A DNA stretch of 64,000 nt from Spirochaetales bacterium (GTDB taxonomy: Bacteria > Spirochaetota > Spirochaetia > Treponematales > Treponemataceae). The stretch spans positions 62,001 through 126,000 of the forward strand of contig JAQXNX010000011.1 of assembly GCA_029098225.1 (NCBI GenBank), in the 5' to 3' direction. A program made the translations under genes and the position numbers. Numbering within the stretch: position 1 is the stretch's first letter; every line of letters starts with the position of its first letter. This document shows, in pieces, positions 8,664 to 17,922 of the stretch. The notes under the pieces are model-generated. The model was not told where the DNA came from and made no database searches. It saw only the letters and a program-made list of their open reading frames with translations.

Positions 8664-10535
8664 TCAGGTTTCTATAAAATCTCTTAAACCGTTTGAACGG
8701 CGCGGATGACGAAGTCGTCTTAATGCTTTTGCTTCTATCTGTCGGATTCGTTCTCGAGTTACATCAAAGTAAAGACCAACTTCTTCGAGTGTAAGGGAAT
8801 AACCGTCTTCCAGACCAAAACGCATTTTAAGAACTTCCTGTTCACGAGGTGGAAGTGTATTCAAAACAGTTCGCAGCTGTTCCTGTAATAAACGATATGC
8901 AGTCTGTGTTGCTGGATTTTCAACTTCCTTGTCTTCAATGAAGTCTCCGAGGATTGAATCTTCTTCTTCTCCAATTGGAGTTTCAAGAGAAATTGGTTCT
9001 CGTGCAACATTCTTTACCTGTTTAACGCGAGCCAATGGCCATGCAAGCTGCTGCGCAATTTCTTCATCTGTCGGTTCACGACCATATTTTTGCATAAGCT
9101 GTCGGCTTTCACGTACAACCTTATTAATCTGTTCAATCATATGAACAGGAACGCGGATTGTACGAGCCTGATCAGAAATTGAACGTGTGATTGCCTGACG
9201 AATCCACCATGTAGCATATGTAGAAAATTTAAATCCTTTACGATATTCAAATTTTTCTACGGCTTTAATAAGACCAATATTTCCTTCCTGAACAAGATCA
9301 AAGAAGTGAAGTCCACGGTTTGTATATTTCTTTGCAATGGAAACTACAAGACGAAGGTTTGCGTTAATAAGACGATTCTTTGCCTTTTCCATCATTACAC
9401 GACCATGTTCAATGTCTTGAGCCATTTTAAGAATCATTTCTACATCGTTTTCAAATTCGTATTCAAGGCGATGAAGCTTACGTTCAATTTTCTGAATTTG
9501 AGTGTAAATTTCGCGGATTTCATCTGCACTCATATTCAATTCCTGCTCCAGCTTTGCAGCCTGTGAACGGATTGAAATTTTTCTACCAAGATTTCTGAGT
9601 TCAGAAGGACTTGAAATTCTCAATTCCTTCATTTTCTTTTCCTGCTTCTGATGATATTCTTCAATCTTGATTGTTGCTTCACGGTATTTCTGTGTAAATT
9701 TATCAAGTTCTTCAGTCTGAATATCAACTTTTCTGAGTTCTGGAAGAATTTTTTCTCTTAATGCAATAAGCTCCTGATTCTGGAAAATTTCGCTTGACTG
9801 TTCTGCTTCAAAAAGCTGCTTTTTCAGAGCCATATATACTTTCATTTCAGAAAGAACCGGTTTAATATATTCACCATAAGAGCTTTTTAAACGGCGTTTA
9901 TCTGCCATTTCTTCATTTATTTCTTTTCGTGTTTTTCCAGGTTCATGAAGATCTATTCTTGTAAAGGCTTTCTGGGCAATTGCAAAAAATTCAGGAATCA
10001 TTATGCCGGAATTTTTTATTACAGCTTTAATTATATCGTTTCCCTGCTCCATTGTTTTAGAAAGTTCTACTTCCTGTTCTGCAGTTAGAAGATTTTCGCG
10101 CCCAATTTCTCTTAAATATAATCTGATCGGATCATCAATTGCTGAGTCTTTGTCGCTATTTACAAGTTTATTTTTAGAAGAACCTGCTGCTTCAACTTCT
10201 TCTGTAAGTTCAGCATCTTCATCTGTAACGTCATCATCATCCTGCTCAAGAATCATGCTTTCGTCGTCATCGTCTTCAAGCATTAAATCTTCTTCGGACA
10301 TTTCATCTGGTTCGTCAGATACATCTGGTTCAATAAGATCAGTTTCTACAGGTTCACGGTCAATGTCTTTTAATAATTTTAAAACAGGTTCCATTAACTC
10401 GTCTGAATTAACAAATTCCTGTCCTAAATATTCAATTACATCGTCCCACGATAATATTTTTTTTGATTTTGCAAATTCAAGCAGTTTTTCTACTGCAGGA
10501 TTTGCTGCTAAAGCCAAGTCGCTTTTTACATCCAT
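8664..10535 (-). CDS. rpoD: Primary sigma factor RpoD (sigma 70)
   Basis: This 623-residue housekeeping sigma factor directs RNA polymerase to -10/-35 promoters. Region 1.1 occupies about the first 80 residues, followed by an unusually acidic D/E stretch (about 85-125). Region 1.2 starts at [12 protein letters not shown] long non-conserved region rich in K/E helices comes next. Region 2 contains [16 protein letters not shown] and the -10 recognition helix segment [15 protein letters not shown]. Region 3 reads EQINKV...R, and region 4.2 contains the helix-turn-helix [20 protein letters not shown]. The gene starts 7 bp after dnaG stops, the classic dnaG-rpoD pairing. A terminator follows. It probably reads most promoters noted in this window. 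Confidence 0.97.
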   Translation of the reverse strand: MDVKSDLALAANPAVEKLLEFAKSKKILSWDDVIEYLGQEFVNSDELMEPVLKLLKDIDREPVETDLIEPDVSDEPDEMSEEDLMLEDDDDESMILEQDDDDVTDEDAELTEEVEAAGSSKNKLVNSDKDSAIDDPIRLYLREIGRENLLTAEQEVELSKTMEQGNDIIKAVIKNSGIMIPEFFAIAQKAFTRIDLHEPGKTRKEINEEMADKRRLKSSYGEYIKPVLSEMKVYMALKKQLFEAEQSSEIFQNQELIALREKILPELRKVDIQTEELDKFTQKYREATIKIEEYHQKQEKKMKELRISSPSELRNLGRKISIRSQAAKLEQELNMSADEIREIYTQIQKIERKLHRLEYEFENDVEMILKMAQDIEHGRVMMEKAKNRLINANLRLVVSIAKKYTNRGLHFFDLVQEGNIGLIKAVEKFEYRKGFKFSTYATWWIRQAITRSISDQARTIRVPVHMIEQINKVVRESRQLMQKYGREPTDEEIAQQLAWPLARVKQVKNVAREPISLETPIGEEEDSILGDFIEDKEVENPATQTAYRLLQEQLRTVLNTLPPREQEVLKMRFGLEDGYSLTLEEVGLYFDVTRERIRQIEAKALRRLRHPRRSNGLRDFIET

Positions 10536-10542
10536 AAAAGTG

Positions 10543-12351
10543 CTACCTACTTCCTAAAGAGCGGATTTTTAAGTCCAGTTCCTGTTTTTGTAATATAAGT
10601 GTATCGAGTAATTTTCTGTCATCATCTGTTACTGCTACAAATTCTCCGATTCTTTTTTTCAGTCTGTCTCTCTGGTCTTCAAGTTTTTTTCTTTTTATAA
10701 AATTAATGGTGTCTTTTAAGATTTCACCAACTTTTTCACTTTGATAAGCCCCTGATGAAACAGCCTCCGTTATAAGATTTGATAGTTGCGAATCATCACA
10801 ACGATCAAGAATATCGTGCAGTGTAAAAATCTGTTCAGAAAAACAATTTTCCAACACCTTGTAAAACTTTCTGGCGTAAGGATTTGTAAAATCATCTTCA
10901 GAAAGCTCGTTTTGCAAAACCTTAAACTGGTTCAGGTCGGCAGTAACTGCAATTAAACCTCTTAGCTGGGCATCAAGTTTAATTTGAGTGTCTTGTTGTG
11001 TTTGATTGTTAGTCTGCCGGATATTTGTGCGCTCACGGGCTAGATTCCGATTTTCAAAATCTCTTTTAACAGCCTCCGGTTTTAGATTGAATGCCTGTCC
11101 TAACTGTTCAAGACAGGATTCTTTTTGAATATCAGACTGCAGTGAATCAACATATTGAAAATACTCCAAGGCTGCCTTTGCTTTTCCTTCAGGAGTTTCA
11201 ATAGGGTATTTTTCACCTAGTCTATTTATAAGATAATCGCTATCTAATATAGCGTTTTTAACCTGCATCGTCAAGTTTTCTGCACCGAATTTCTGCATAA
11301 TTTCGGCTGGATCTTTTCCGCCTTTTATTATGATTATTTTTACAGTAAGGTTAAATTTCCGGCACATTAAGATTGCACGCATTGTTGCATTCTGTCCTGC
11401 TCCGTCTGAATCAAAAGAAAGATAAACTGTTTCTACAAAACCTCGAATCATTTTTATCTGTTCTTCTGTAAGAGCTGTTCCTAACGGAGCAGTAGCATAA
11501 TTTATTCCGCACTGATGATAAGCTATGCAGTCCATATAACCTTCGCAAAGAATAATTGCTTTATTTTCCCGGATTGCATTTTTTGCAAAATTAAAAGCAT
11601 ACAAGGTTTCCCTTTTTTTGTACTGAATCATTTCTCCGGAATTTAAATATTTAGGATCGTTGTCTCCTTTCGGATGCAGAACTCTTCCTCCAAATGCTAC
11701 AGCCTGACCATTGCGGTTAAAAATCGGAAACATCAGACGGTCAGAAAAAAAAGATGTATCGGGATATTTTTTACTGAATAAACCGGATTTATCTAAGAAA
11801 CTGTCTGAAAAATTTTTACTCTTAAGAAAGTTTCTGAGCCATTTTCTGTCTGCCGGGGAATAGCCAATTTTAAATTTTTCGATTGTTTCTTTTGTAATGC
11901 CTCGACTTGTTATATATGAAAGAGCATCTTTTCCCTGCGGAGATTCCAGTAAAAGATAATTATACATAGAGGCCGTACGGTCATATAGTTCAATTATCTG
12001 GTTTACGTCATCATTTTTTTTATAATCTTCTGTTTGAGAATAACCGGATTTATATTTAATTTCTATTCCATTTTTTTTAGCAAGCTGAGTAACTGTTTCG
12101 GCATATGAAAGTTTTTCCATTTCCATAATAAATGAAATTATGTTTCCGCCTTTATGACAGCCAAAGCAATGGAAAAATTTTTTATCAGAGTCTACATGAA
12201 AAGAAGCTGTTTTTTCTCCATGAAAAGGACAACATCCCCACCAGTCATTTCCACTTCGTCTTTCCAGGCGTGTGTACTCACCTATTACTGAAACTATATC
12301 AGTTGTATTGAGGACCTGATCTATTGTTTCATTAGAAATATAGCCTGCCAA
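10543..12351 (-). CDS. dnaG: DNA primase DnaG
   Basis: DnaG makes RNA primers for replication together with the replicative helicase. The 602 residues begin with a zinc-binding domain: CPFH at 41-44 and CFGC at 62-65 provide the CHCC ligands. The catalytic TOPRIM core includes [11 protein letters not shown] and the acidic segment [10 protein letters not shown]-terminal helical region of about 150 residues would contact the helicase. The length is normal. The gene lies 21 bp downstream of mltG's strand partner boundary (mltG ends at 12373) and 7 bp upstream of rpoD, so mltG-dnaG-rpoD are likely co-transcribed. Identification is unambiguous. Confidence 0.97.
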   Translation of the reverse strand: MAGYISNETIDQVLNTTDIVSVIGEYTRLERRSGNDWWGCCPFHGEKTASFHVDSDKKFFHCFGCHKGGNIISFIMEMEKLSYAETVTQLAKKNGIEIKYKSGYSQTEDYKKNDDVNQIIELYDRTASMYNYLLLESPQGKDALSYITSRGITKETIEKFKIGYSPADRKWLRNFLKSKNFSDSFLDKSGLFSKKYPDTSFFSDRLMFPIFNRNGQAVAFGGRVLHPKGDNDPKYLNSGEMIQYKKRETLYAFNFAKNAIRENKAIILCEGYMDCIAYHQCGINYATAPLGTALTEEQIKMIRGFVETVYLSFDSDGAGQNATMRAILMCRKFNLTVKIIIIKGGKDPAEIMQKFGAENLTMQVKNAILDSDYLINRLGEKYPIETPEGKAKAALEYFQYVDSLQSDIQKESCLEQLGQAFNLKPEAVKRDFENRNLARERTNIRQTNNQTQQDTQIKLDAQLRGLIAVTADLNQFKVLQNELSEDDFTNPYARKFYKVLENCFSEQIFTLHDILDRCDDSQLSNLITEAVSSGAYQSEKVGEILKDTINFIKRKKLEDQRDRLKKRIGEFVAVTDDDRKLLDTLILQKQELDLKIRSLGSR

Positions 12352-12372
12352 GTATTTTCCTTATTTATATAA

Positions 12373-13440
12373 CTAATTTTTTGTATAAAGGTTATGATTT
12401 ATTTTATGTTCTTCAAAGGTTGTGTTAAAAACATGCTTTCCGGCTTCTGCATCGGCAACCTGGAAGAAATAATAAGATGTCTTTGGTGTATTTGTTGCAG
12501 CATCTAAGGCAATAAGTCCGGGATTAGAAATTGGTCCTGGCGGAAGGCCTGCATAAAGATATGTGTTGTATGGATTATCAATTCTTGTATCTTCTATTTT
12601 GATTACATTTGGATGAGGTTTATCCTGAATTTCTGTAAGGATGTATTCAACGGTTGCACAAGAATAAAGTCCAATACTATGTGTAAGCCGATTTTTAAAA
12701 ACGCTCGCAATAAGTGGTGCTTCTTCTGCAACCCTGTATTCACGTTCAACAATTGAAGCTAGTTTTACAATTTCATAAAGATCTTCCGGAGTTTTATCAG
12801 AAAGATTTTCAACTGTTTTAATTTTTTCAAAAAAATTATCAACCATCATTTCAGCAACAGTTTTTGCCCCCATTCCCTTTGTAAAATAATATGTATCAGG
12901 GAACAGATAACCTTCAATTGTTTCTGATGGAATTTCATATTCCTGAGGAAGCGTGTTATTGCTGCAAATATTAATAAAATCAATAGATGTACAGATTTCG
13001 TTTTGTTCCAGTAAGTTTGCAATTTTTTTGATTGTATAACCTTCGGGAATAGAAACTATAATAAATTCTGTCTGTGCAGATGATAATACTTCCTGAATTT
13101 CTATAACGTCCATTGCCGGAGATATTTTATAGATTCCACTTTTCAATGAAAAATTTTTAATTTCGCGTTTTGGAAAAAATATTTTTAAAATAATTGGGAA
13201 TCTTGCAGAATAGTAAAAGGCTTTTTCGCTTTTAATGAGATTATTTTCTTTTAAGATTTTTGCAGTTTGGGCAACCGAGGTTCCGTAAGGAATTTCTATT
13301 CTGGTTTCGCCGATTATGTCTAATCCAAGTTCATTTTTTTCTACAGGAAAGAATTGTGTTCGGAAAATTAAAAGGCCTGAAGTAAACATTGCAAGAATTA
13401 ATATAAATATTGCAATAACAATTCTTAGTATTTTTTTCAT
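12373..13440 (-). CDS. mltG: Endolytic murein transglycosylase MltG
   Basis: MltG cuts nascent glycan strands in the periplasm and sets glycan length. The 355-residue protein has an N-terminal membrane helix (ILRIVIAIFILILAMFTSGLLI), a LysM-like segment (PEGYTIKKIANLL), and the YceG catalytic core with LASIVEREYR, whose glutamate (second E of VERE region) corresponds to the catalytic residue of the family, followed by the typical NPYNTYLYAGLPPGPISNPG. The length is typical. Its ATG overlaps the stop of the upstream 63-aa gene by 4 bp, which suggests coupling. Together with mrdA, rodA, alr and the FemAB-like gene it makes this window rich in peptidoglycan genes. Confidence 0.93.
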   Translation of the reverse strand: MKKILRIVIAIFILILAMFTSGLLIFRTQFFPVEKNELGLDIIGETRIEIPYGTSVAQTAKILKENNLIKSEKAFYYSARFPIILKIFFPKREIKNFSLKSGIYKISPAMDVIEIQEVLSSAQTEFIIVSIPEGYTIKKIANLLEQNEICTSIDFINICSNNTLPQEYEIPSETIEGYLFPDTYYFTKGMGAKTVAEMMVDNFFEKIKTVENLSDKTPEDLYEIVKLASIVEREYRVAEEAPLIASVFKNRLTHSIGLYSCATVEYILTEIQDKPHPNVIKIEDTRIDNPYNTYLYAGLPPGPISNPGLIALDAATNTPKTSYYFFQVADAEAGKHVFNTTFEEHKINHNLYTKN

Positions 13441-13628
13441 GAATAAAATTTTTTTACCTCTTCAAGTGAAAGTGTGTTATAAATTGCATCTTCCAGAGAC
13501 TTATAGAAAACTTCCAGTCCTTGAGGTAATTCTTCCTGTTTTTTTCTAAGATATCTTGCAAGAAGAAAAAGTTCCTTTTTAGAAAAAGAATAATCAAGAA
13601 CTGTAAAATCTCCATTTTCTATTGTCAT
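13437..13628 (-). CDS. Conserved small protein of unknown function (63 aa)
   Basis: A short acidic protein, predicted mostly helical, with no signal peptide or membrane segment. I recognise no domain. It is likely real because it is translationally coupled on both sides: its ATG overlaps the stop of the metallo-hydrolase gene by 4 bp and its stop overlaps the ATG of mltG by 4 bp. The composition (K/E/L/Y rich with S-L-E-E-V near the end) is normal for the neighbourhood. Function cannot be assigned. Confidence 0.75.
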   Translation of the reverse strand: MTIENGDFTVLDYSFSKKELFLLARYLRKKQEELPQGLEVFYKSLEDAIYNTLSLEEVKKFYS

Positions 13629-14560
13629 ATTTCTATCTCTTGATCTTCCTTTGCAATATTAATTTCAATTTCTGAATGATCAATGTACTGTGCGTACCAT
13701 CTTGCTGCCTGAAGAATTGAATTAATTTTTTTATCATCATAGGTAGGTTCATGATGGAAAAGATAAAGCTTTTTAATATTCCAGTGAACAGCAAAATCTA
13801 TGGCATAACAGAAGGCTGAATGTCCCCAGTTTTCTTTTCTATAAGCTTCTTCAACTGTGTATTGAGAATCAAGTACTATGCAGTCAGCATTTCGGAATAC
13901 CTTTTCTCCATTCTGAATGTTTGAATAATCCTGAAGCTTTAATTCAACATCTGTTGCATAAACAAATTTTTTACCTTCATGTTCAAATGAATAGCTGTAA
14001 GAAACTCCCGGATGAGACATTGGACTTAAATTAACTTTTATATCATCTATAAAAAATTCTTTATCTGGCTGAAGTTTATGAAAAGTAAAATTTTTGGTAA
14101 ATGCATCAAATGGAACCGGATAGTATGGTGTTTTCATTTGTTCACGTAAATAAGTTTCTGTATTTTCGTGAGCCGAATATACGTCAAAAATAGATGCAGG
14201 ATTATATGCCGGATCAAAAAATGGAAGTCCCTGAACATGATCCCAATGAAAATGAGAGAATATAAGATGATAATGATTATTTTTAGGAAGATTTTTTGAT
14301 TTACCTAAAACTCTTATTCCGGTTCCGGCATCAAGGATGATTTCTGTTTTATCTGTTTTTACTTCAATGCAGGACGTATTTCCGCCAGTTGTTCCATAAA
14401 TCCAGTCAGGCAATGTAGAAACAAATCTGGCGCGTGATTCAACACTTTCCAAGTCTTCAACTTTGATACGTTGAATAACGGCCATTATTTTTGACTGAAT
14501 CTGTTCTGGAGTAAGTGGAGTTGGTAAAGATCCTCTAACGCCCCAAAATCTAACTTTCAC
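13625..14560 (-). CDS. Metallo-beta-lactamase-fold hydrolase
   Basis: This 311-residue cytoplasmic protein has the MBL fold with the dinuclear zinc motif HFHWDH (His103, His105, Asp107, His108), an early VRFWGVRGS strand, GGNTSCIEV, and later metal ligands in SMSHPG and near FHHEP. VRFWGVRGS and GTTGGNTSC are shared with a subgroup often annotated as PhnP/cyclic-nucleotide-phosphodiesterase-like; the substrate is unknown. I chose GTG at 14560 because CAGGGAG lies 7 nt upstream. An upstream TTG at 14578 would place translation inside the U-tract of the tRNA terminator. It starts an operon with the 63-aa gene and mltG. Confidence 0.82.
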   Translation of the reverse strand: MKVRFWGVRGSLPTPLTPEQIQSKIMAVIQRIKVEDLESVESRARFVSTLPDWIYGTTGGNTSCIEVKTDKTEIILDAGTGIRVLGKSKNLPKNNHYHLIFSHFHWDHVQGLPFFDPAYNPASIFDVYSAHENTETYLREQMKTPYYPVPFDAFTKNFTFHKLQPDKEFFIDDIKVNLSPMSHPGVSYSYSFEHEGKKFVYATDVELKLQDYSNIQNGEKVFRNADCIVLDSQYTVEEAYRKENWGHSAFCYAIDFAVHWNIKKLYLFHHEPTYDDKKINSILQAARWYAQYIDHSEIEINIAKEDQEIEI

Positions 14561-14576
14561 AAAAATTTCTCCCTGC

Positions 14577-14606
14577 AAAAAAAAAGCTGATCCTCAGTAG
14601 ACCAGC
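14577..14606 (-). terminator. Rho-independent terminator after tRNA-Tyr
   Basis: On the minus strand GCTGGTC (14600-14606) pairs with GATCAGC (14586-14592) around a 7-nt loop, followed by nine T residues (14577-14585). It begins 7 nt after the tRNA-Tyr 3' end. The ribosome site of the next gene begins only a few bases past the T run. Confidence 0.88.
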
Positions 14607-14612
14607 AAAACA

Positions 14613-14694
14613 TGGGGAGTAGAGGACTCGAACCTCTGGAGGCGTGAGCCGAGGGATTTACAGTCCCTTGCAATTGCCGCTATGCGAACTCCCC
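14613..14694 (-). tRNA. tRNA-Tyr (anticodon GTA)
   Basis: The acceptor arms GGGGAGT and ACTCCCC pair over 7 bp. The anticodon loop reads CTGTAAA, giving GTA. The T arm contains GGTTCGAGTCC. A long variable arm (CTCGGCTCACGCC region) marks a class II tRNA, as expected for bacterial tRNA-Tyr. The discriminator is A; CCA is not encoded, so the CCA-adding enzyme at 17922-19313 is needed. Confidence 0.95.
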
Positions 14695-14699
14695 TTAAA

Positions 14700-14772
14700 A
14701 GCTGCTTGTAGGATTTGGACCCACGACCCCGAGATTACAAATCACGTGCTCTACCAGCTGAGCTAAAGCAGC
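14700..14772 (-). tRNA. tRNA-Thr (anticodon TGT)
   Basis: The acceptor arms GCTGCTT and AAGCAGC pair over 7 bp. The D arm is AGCTCAGCTGGTAGAGC. The anticodon loop TTTGTAA gives TGT, decoding ACA/ACG. The T arm is GGGTCCAAATCC. CCA is not encoded. It lies 5 nt upstream of tRNA-Tyr on the same strand, so the two are probably one transcript. Confidence 0.95.
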
Positions 14773-14796
14773 ATTACCTATTTCTTAGGTTTTCAT

Positions 14797-14825
14797 AATC
14801 TATAGTATTTTAGATTTTTGGTCAA
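14797..14825 (-). promoter_or_regulatory. Promoter of the tRNA-Thr/tRNA-Tyr transcript
   Basis: TTGACC (14820-14825) and TAGATT (14797-14802) are separated by 17 bp on the minus strand, 24 bp upstream of the tRNA-Thr 5' end. The -35 box is a near-consensus match. A small 5-bp hairpin (ACCTA/TAGGT) lies between promoter and tRNA and may be part of the processed leader. Confidence 0.6.
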
Positions 14826-14833
14826 TAGTGATT

Positions 14834-16396
14834 TTAAGAAAAATTCAAAATTTCTTCAAAATAAGGAAGATATTTTTTTTCAATTACATTTTTCCATAAA
14901 TATTCTTTCTGAACACTTTCTGCGCCGTTTTTAATTATCTGCTCATGAAGCTTTGAATTATATTGTTTTATGCATATAGCGCGGCAAATTGTAAGGCTTA
15001 AAGCAGCTTCATTATTGTTATTGTATAAATATCCTGTTTTTAAGTCTTTAATTTTTGTTAAGCCGCCTGTACGGTGTGCAATTGGAACTGTTGCATAGGC
15101 TTGTGCAATAAAATCTTCGAGTCCGCATGGTTCAAAAAAAGAAGGAAGTGTAATAAAATCGCTGGAAGCAGTCAGAAGTCTTACAATCTCCTGGTTATAT
15201 CCGTTCATAAATATAACTTTTCCTGGAAAAGCTTTTGTTAATTCTATTACTGAATTTTCAAGATCACTTTCCCCCTGCCCTGCAACTATAAAACTTACGT
15301 TATCAAAATTGCTTAAAACAGTAGGAATTGTATTTACAAGAACAGAAATTCCCTTTTGTGTGGTGATTCTTCCGTGGTAAGCAATGAAAATTTCGTTATC
15401 AAGATTTTTTGAACATTCCAAAGTCCCGAATTTCTTTAATCCTTCGCATATAAAATTCTTTGAATTTGCTATTTTTTCAACAAAATATTTTTTACAAAGT
15501 CTTTTACCTTCTAAATCTATTTTCAATGGATTAAATGTATAAGGCAGTTTTGATTTTTTAGTATCAGTAGGATCGTAACGTTCAAAATCAAAGCCGTTTG
15601 TAATTCCTTTTATTTCTACCTTCATTTTTGCAAAGATTTTAGATAGGTTTTCAGTAATATCTGCATTAAGAGGATCTGTAATTTCCTTTGCATATTGTTC
15701 AGAAACTGTAGAAAGAAATGCTTTTGAATTTATTGCAAGTAAGAAAGGTTCAACTTTTCCGTTATTTAAGGATTTGCTTAACAGCTTTTCTGAAAGGCCT
15801 GTATACCAGGCTGCTTCGCCAAGACTTGAAAATTCATGGTGGTAAGCAGGTCCTGCGTTATGAATTGTTACAACGCATTTTGTATTTTTTAATTCCGGAG
15901 TCTGCTTTGCAAAAGATGGTAAAGAAGCCGTTGCAGCATCCTGACAGTGAATGATTTGCGGTAAATCTGAAGAGATTGCTGCATAACTGCACACTGCCTT
16001 CTGAAAAAGTGTATCCATAAATAATGTATCTGTATGACCGTGTCCTTTTATGCATAATGGATTTTTTTTCTGTTCATTTGCGGTGTAGGTATAAACTGCT
16101 TCCTTTTCTTCAAAAGCTTTGTGTTCAACAAATACAACATTAAAATTTCCGGAAGTACAAACAGCTTGCTGGTATTTTACAATTTCTTCTTTTCCGCATA
16201 TGAAAATTTTCTGATTTTCTTTAACATCAATTAAATCTTTTATAAGATCAAAGCTTGTACATTTAAAAACAGGTATAAAAAGTGTTACTTCATGGCCAGC
16301 CTGGGAAAATTCCTTGCAAAGCGAAAATGTAACGTTTTTAACTCCACCAGCTTCTGCAATTCCTGCACATTCCATACTTGCAAACCAAATATTCAT
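14834..16396 (-). CDS. glgA: Glycogen/starch synthase (GT5)
   Basis: This 520-residue glycosyltransferase with a GT-B fold adds glucose from an NDP-sugar to alpha-1,4-glucan. The N-terminal domain starts NIWFASMECAGIAEAGGVKN; the nucleotide-sugar binding loop that reads K-x-G-G-L in E. coli GlgA reads E-A-G-G-V here. The C-terminal domain has the hallmark sequence FFEPCGLEDFIAQAY followed by HRTGGLTKIKDL, and YHGRITTQKGI at the domain junction. The length is slightly longer than the usual ~480. It is cytoplasmic. It follows the chorismate mutase gene by 25 bp, a pairing with no obvious metabolic logic. Sugar-donor specificity (ADP- or UDP-glucose) cannot be read by eye. Confidence 0.88.
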   Translation of the reverse strand: MNIWFASMECAGIAEAGGVKNVTFSLCKEFSQAGHEVTLFIPVFKCTSFDLIKDLIDVKENQKIFICGKEEIVKYQQAVCTSGNFNVVFVEHKAFEEKEAVYTYTANEQKKNPLCIKGHGHTDTLFMDTLFQKAVCSYAAISSDLPQIIHCQDAATASLPSFAKQTPELKNTKCVVTIHNAGPAYHHEFSSLGEAAWYTGLSEKLLSKSLNNGKVEPFLLAINSKAFLSTVSEQYAKEITDPLNADITENLSKIFAKMKVEIKGITNGFDFERYDPTDTKKSKLPYTFNPLKIDLEGKRLCKKYFVEKIANSKNFICEGLKKFGTLECSKNLDNEIFIAYHGRITTQKGISVLVNTIPTVLSNFDNVSFIVAGQGESDLENSVIELTKAFPGKVIFMNGYNQEIVRLLTASSDFITLPSFFEPCGLEDFIAQAYATVPIAHRTGGLTKIKDLKTGYLYNNNNEAALSLTICRAICIKQYNSKLHEQIIKNGAESVQKEYLWKNVIEKKYLPYFEEILNFS

Positions 16397-16421
16397 ATAT
16401 AACCTTCCAAAAATCTTTTGT

Positions 16422-16799
16422 TTATTTATTTTCTGAATAATCCGGGCGTAATTTTTCTGCGCCGTTTAAATAAACATTATGTTTTTTCTGATTTTTCTTT
16501 ATATAGGCGTGAATCAAAACTCTGATTACATTTTTCATTCCGCCTTCAATCTGCGCTTCCTGGCTGCAAAAAAGAGCAATGTTTGAAATATCGATAATTG
16601 AATTTCCTTTTCTCAAAGCTGTACAAGGGTTTAAGACTGTAATTTCGTTTGTAATGGTAAAATGTATTGAAATTATGTCTTTTTCTTTAATTTTATTCAT
16701 TTCGATTATCTGATTCATCATGCGGCATACATATTCAGTAATTTCTTCTTTAGTGTTTTCACAGCAAACTGCGCCGCGGATTCCGGTTATTTTTTTCAT
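16422..16799 (-). CDS. aroH: Chorismate mutase, AroH type
   Basis: A 125-residue protein of the monofunctional AroH class, which converts chorismate to prephenate for Phe and Tyr synthesis. Visible landmarks are the N-terminal ITGIRGAVCCEN (catalytic Arg in RGA), SIHFTITNEI, the segment SQEAQIEGG with the catalytic Glu, IRVLIHAY, and the C-terminal YLNGAEKLRPDY that closes the active site. Length matches the B. subtilis type trimeric enzyme. I use ATG at 16799 because AGGGTGG lies 5 nt upstream; a GTG at 16808 sits inside that site. Its neighbours are an unknown membrane protein 20 bp upstream and glgA 25 bp downstream. Confidence 0.85.
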   Translation of the reverse strand: MKKITGIRGAVCCENTKEEITEYVCRMMNQIIEMNKIKEKDIISIHFTITNEITVLNPCTALRKGNSIIDISNIALFCSQEAQIEGGMKNVIRVLIHAYIKKNQKKHNVYLNGAEKLRPDYSENK

Positions 16800-16819
16800 T
16801 TTTGCCACCCTATTCTATT

Positions 16820-17497
16820 TTATAACGAATTTTCTATAATTGTATTTATTGAATCTTTTGAGTCAGAAAAGATTTTATTTCTTACATATTCATAAAGTTC
16901 AAAATCTGGAATTTCATACGAAGTTACAGAAAAAACTGATAATTCAATCCATGGACATTCTTCATATAATTTTAAGCTTCTGTATAAATCTTCTCTTCTT
17001 ATTTGTTCAGGTCTGAAAGATTTGGATGCAGCTGCTTTTTTAAGATAATAATCTGCTGCTCTTTGAGCAATTAAATCTGCACATTGTCCAATATATTGAT
17101 TTAAAGATTCCTGATCTTTAATTATATTGTCCTTCATCAGGCTGCATAAACCTTCTGCAGATACTGTCAGCGAAATATTAAATTCAAGACTGTAAGAAAA
17201 ATTGTAGTCTTTGCCAAGTTCTGAATAATACTGGCTTGAAGGTAGTGCTCCAGAAATTGTCTTAGAAATGTTTAAAGGTTCAATTGAATAAATTACTAAC
17301 TGAGCATTTGAAGGAAGAAGAAATTCCTTATACCAGGAAAAAACTCCGTTCTGAACCGGTGTTTGTGAAATTCCGCCGGTTTTAGAAACTACAACACCTG
17401 CGAATCCAGGTTTGATGCGGAACTGTGTCCATCCTACAAAAAAAATTGCAGAAAAGAATACAGCAAGTATCAATAGACACAAAAAAAATCGTTTCAT
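16820..17497 (-). CDS. Single-pass membrane protein, possibly SPFH/prohibitin-like
   Basis: This 225-residue protein has an N-terminal transmembrane helix (FFLCLLILAVFFSAIFFVGW) and an extracytoplasmic domain. The segment KPGFAGVVVSKTGG after the helix recalls the start of SPFH/Band 7 domains, and the region ending in ADLIAQRAADYYLKKAA resembles their helical part, but the match is faint and unproven. The start is ATG 17497, because the longer frame to 17560 has no ribosome site and crosses the promoter. A TATACT box ends 8 nt before this ATG, so the mRNA looks leaderless. It heads a unit with aroH and glgA. No function can be assigned with confidence. Confidence 0.65.
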   Translation of the reverse strand: MKRFFLCLLILAVFFSAIFFVGWTQFRIKPGFAGVVVSKTGGISQTPVQNGVFSWYKEFLLPSNAQLVIYSIEPLNISKTISGALPSSQYYSELGKDYNFSYSLEFNISLTVSAEGLCSLMKDNIIKDQESLNQYIGQCADLIAQRAADYYLKKAAASKSFRPEQIRREDLYRSLKLYEECPWIELSVFSVTSYEIPDFELYEYVRNKIFSDSKDSINTIIENSL

Positions 17498-17500
17498 GAC

Positions 17501-17535
17501 TTGATAGTATATCAGTTTAAGCCGATAATCATCAA
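17501..17535. promoter_or_regulatory. Overlapping divergent promoters with almost no leader
   Basis: Plus strand: TTGATA (17501-17506), 17 bp, GATAAT (17524-17529), then ATG at 17539. Minus strand: TTGATG (17530-17535), 18 bp, TATACT (17506-17511), then ATG at 17497. The two promoters overlap almost completely. Both expected transcription starts lie within about 4 nt of the start codon, and neither gene has a Shine-Dalgarno sequence. Confidence 0.6.
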
Positions 17536-17538
17536 GTA

Positions 17539-17922
17539 ATGAAAAAAAAATCTGCTGCAAAAAAAACGATTAAATATCAGAAGAAAATAATCTCCAATGT
17601 ACAAACTTATAAGTTAATGATGTTGTTTGACCTTACATTGATTTCCTTCAGTCTTATAATGCTTCTTCTTTATATAGTCGGAAATTATCAGACATTCTTA
17701 GATACAACACAAAAGATTATTTTAACTACACTTTCGTACAGTTCGCTTCTTGCAACAGCAATTTCCATAATTCTTGTATTAGAAACCTTTATTAAAATTT
17801 TTACAGAAAAAAAACATTTTAGAAATATAATAAATCTTATTTTTTTAATAGCTTCAATAATTATCTGTTTGATTGAATTGGGATTTTCGAGTACTATAAA
17901 CTTTGTTTCGGCAGGTTTATAA
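17539..17922 (+). CDS. Small integral membrane protein, unknown function
   Basis: A 127-residue protein with a very basic N-terminus (MKKKSAAKKTIKYQKK) and three hydrophobic helices at about 28-48, 62-84 and 96-116. The N-terminus probably stays in the cytoplasm. I recognise no family. The final A of its TAA stop is the first base of the ATG of the CCA-adding enzyme, so the two are translationally coupled. The start codon lies 10 nt after a good -10 box with no Shine-Dalgarno sequence, implying a near-leaderless message. It is probably real given the coupling and consistent hydrophobic pattern. Confidence 0.7.
   Translation: MKKKSAAKKTIKYQKKIISNVQTYKLMMLFDLTLISFSLIMLLLYIVGNYQTFLDTTQKIILTTLSYSSLLATAISIILVLETFIKIFTEKKHFRNIINLIFLIASIIICLIELGFSSTINFVSAGL

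Noticed and set aside
10003..10557. A 184-codon open frame on the plus strand, Ser-rich
   Set aside because: It is antisense to the acidic N-terminus of rpoD; its Ser runs are the complement of Asp/Glu codons. No ribosome site or domain.
14561..14578. TTG start for the metallo-hydrolase at 14578
   Set aside because: It lies in the terminator U-tract and before the ribosome site; GTG at 14560 has the correct spacing.
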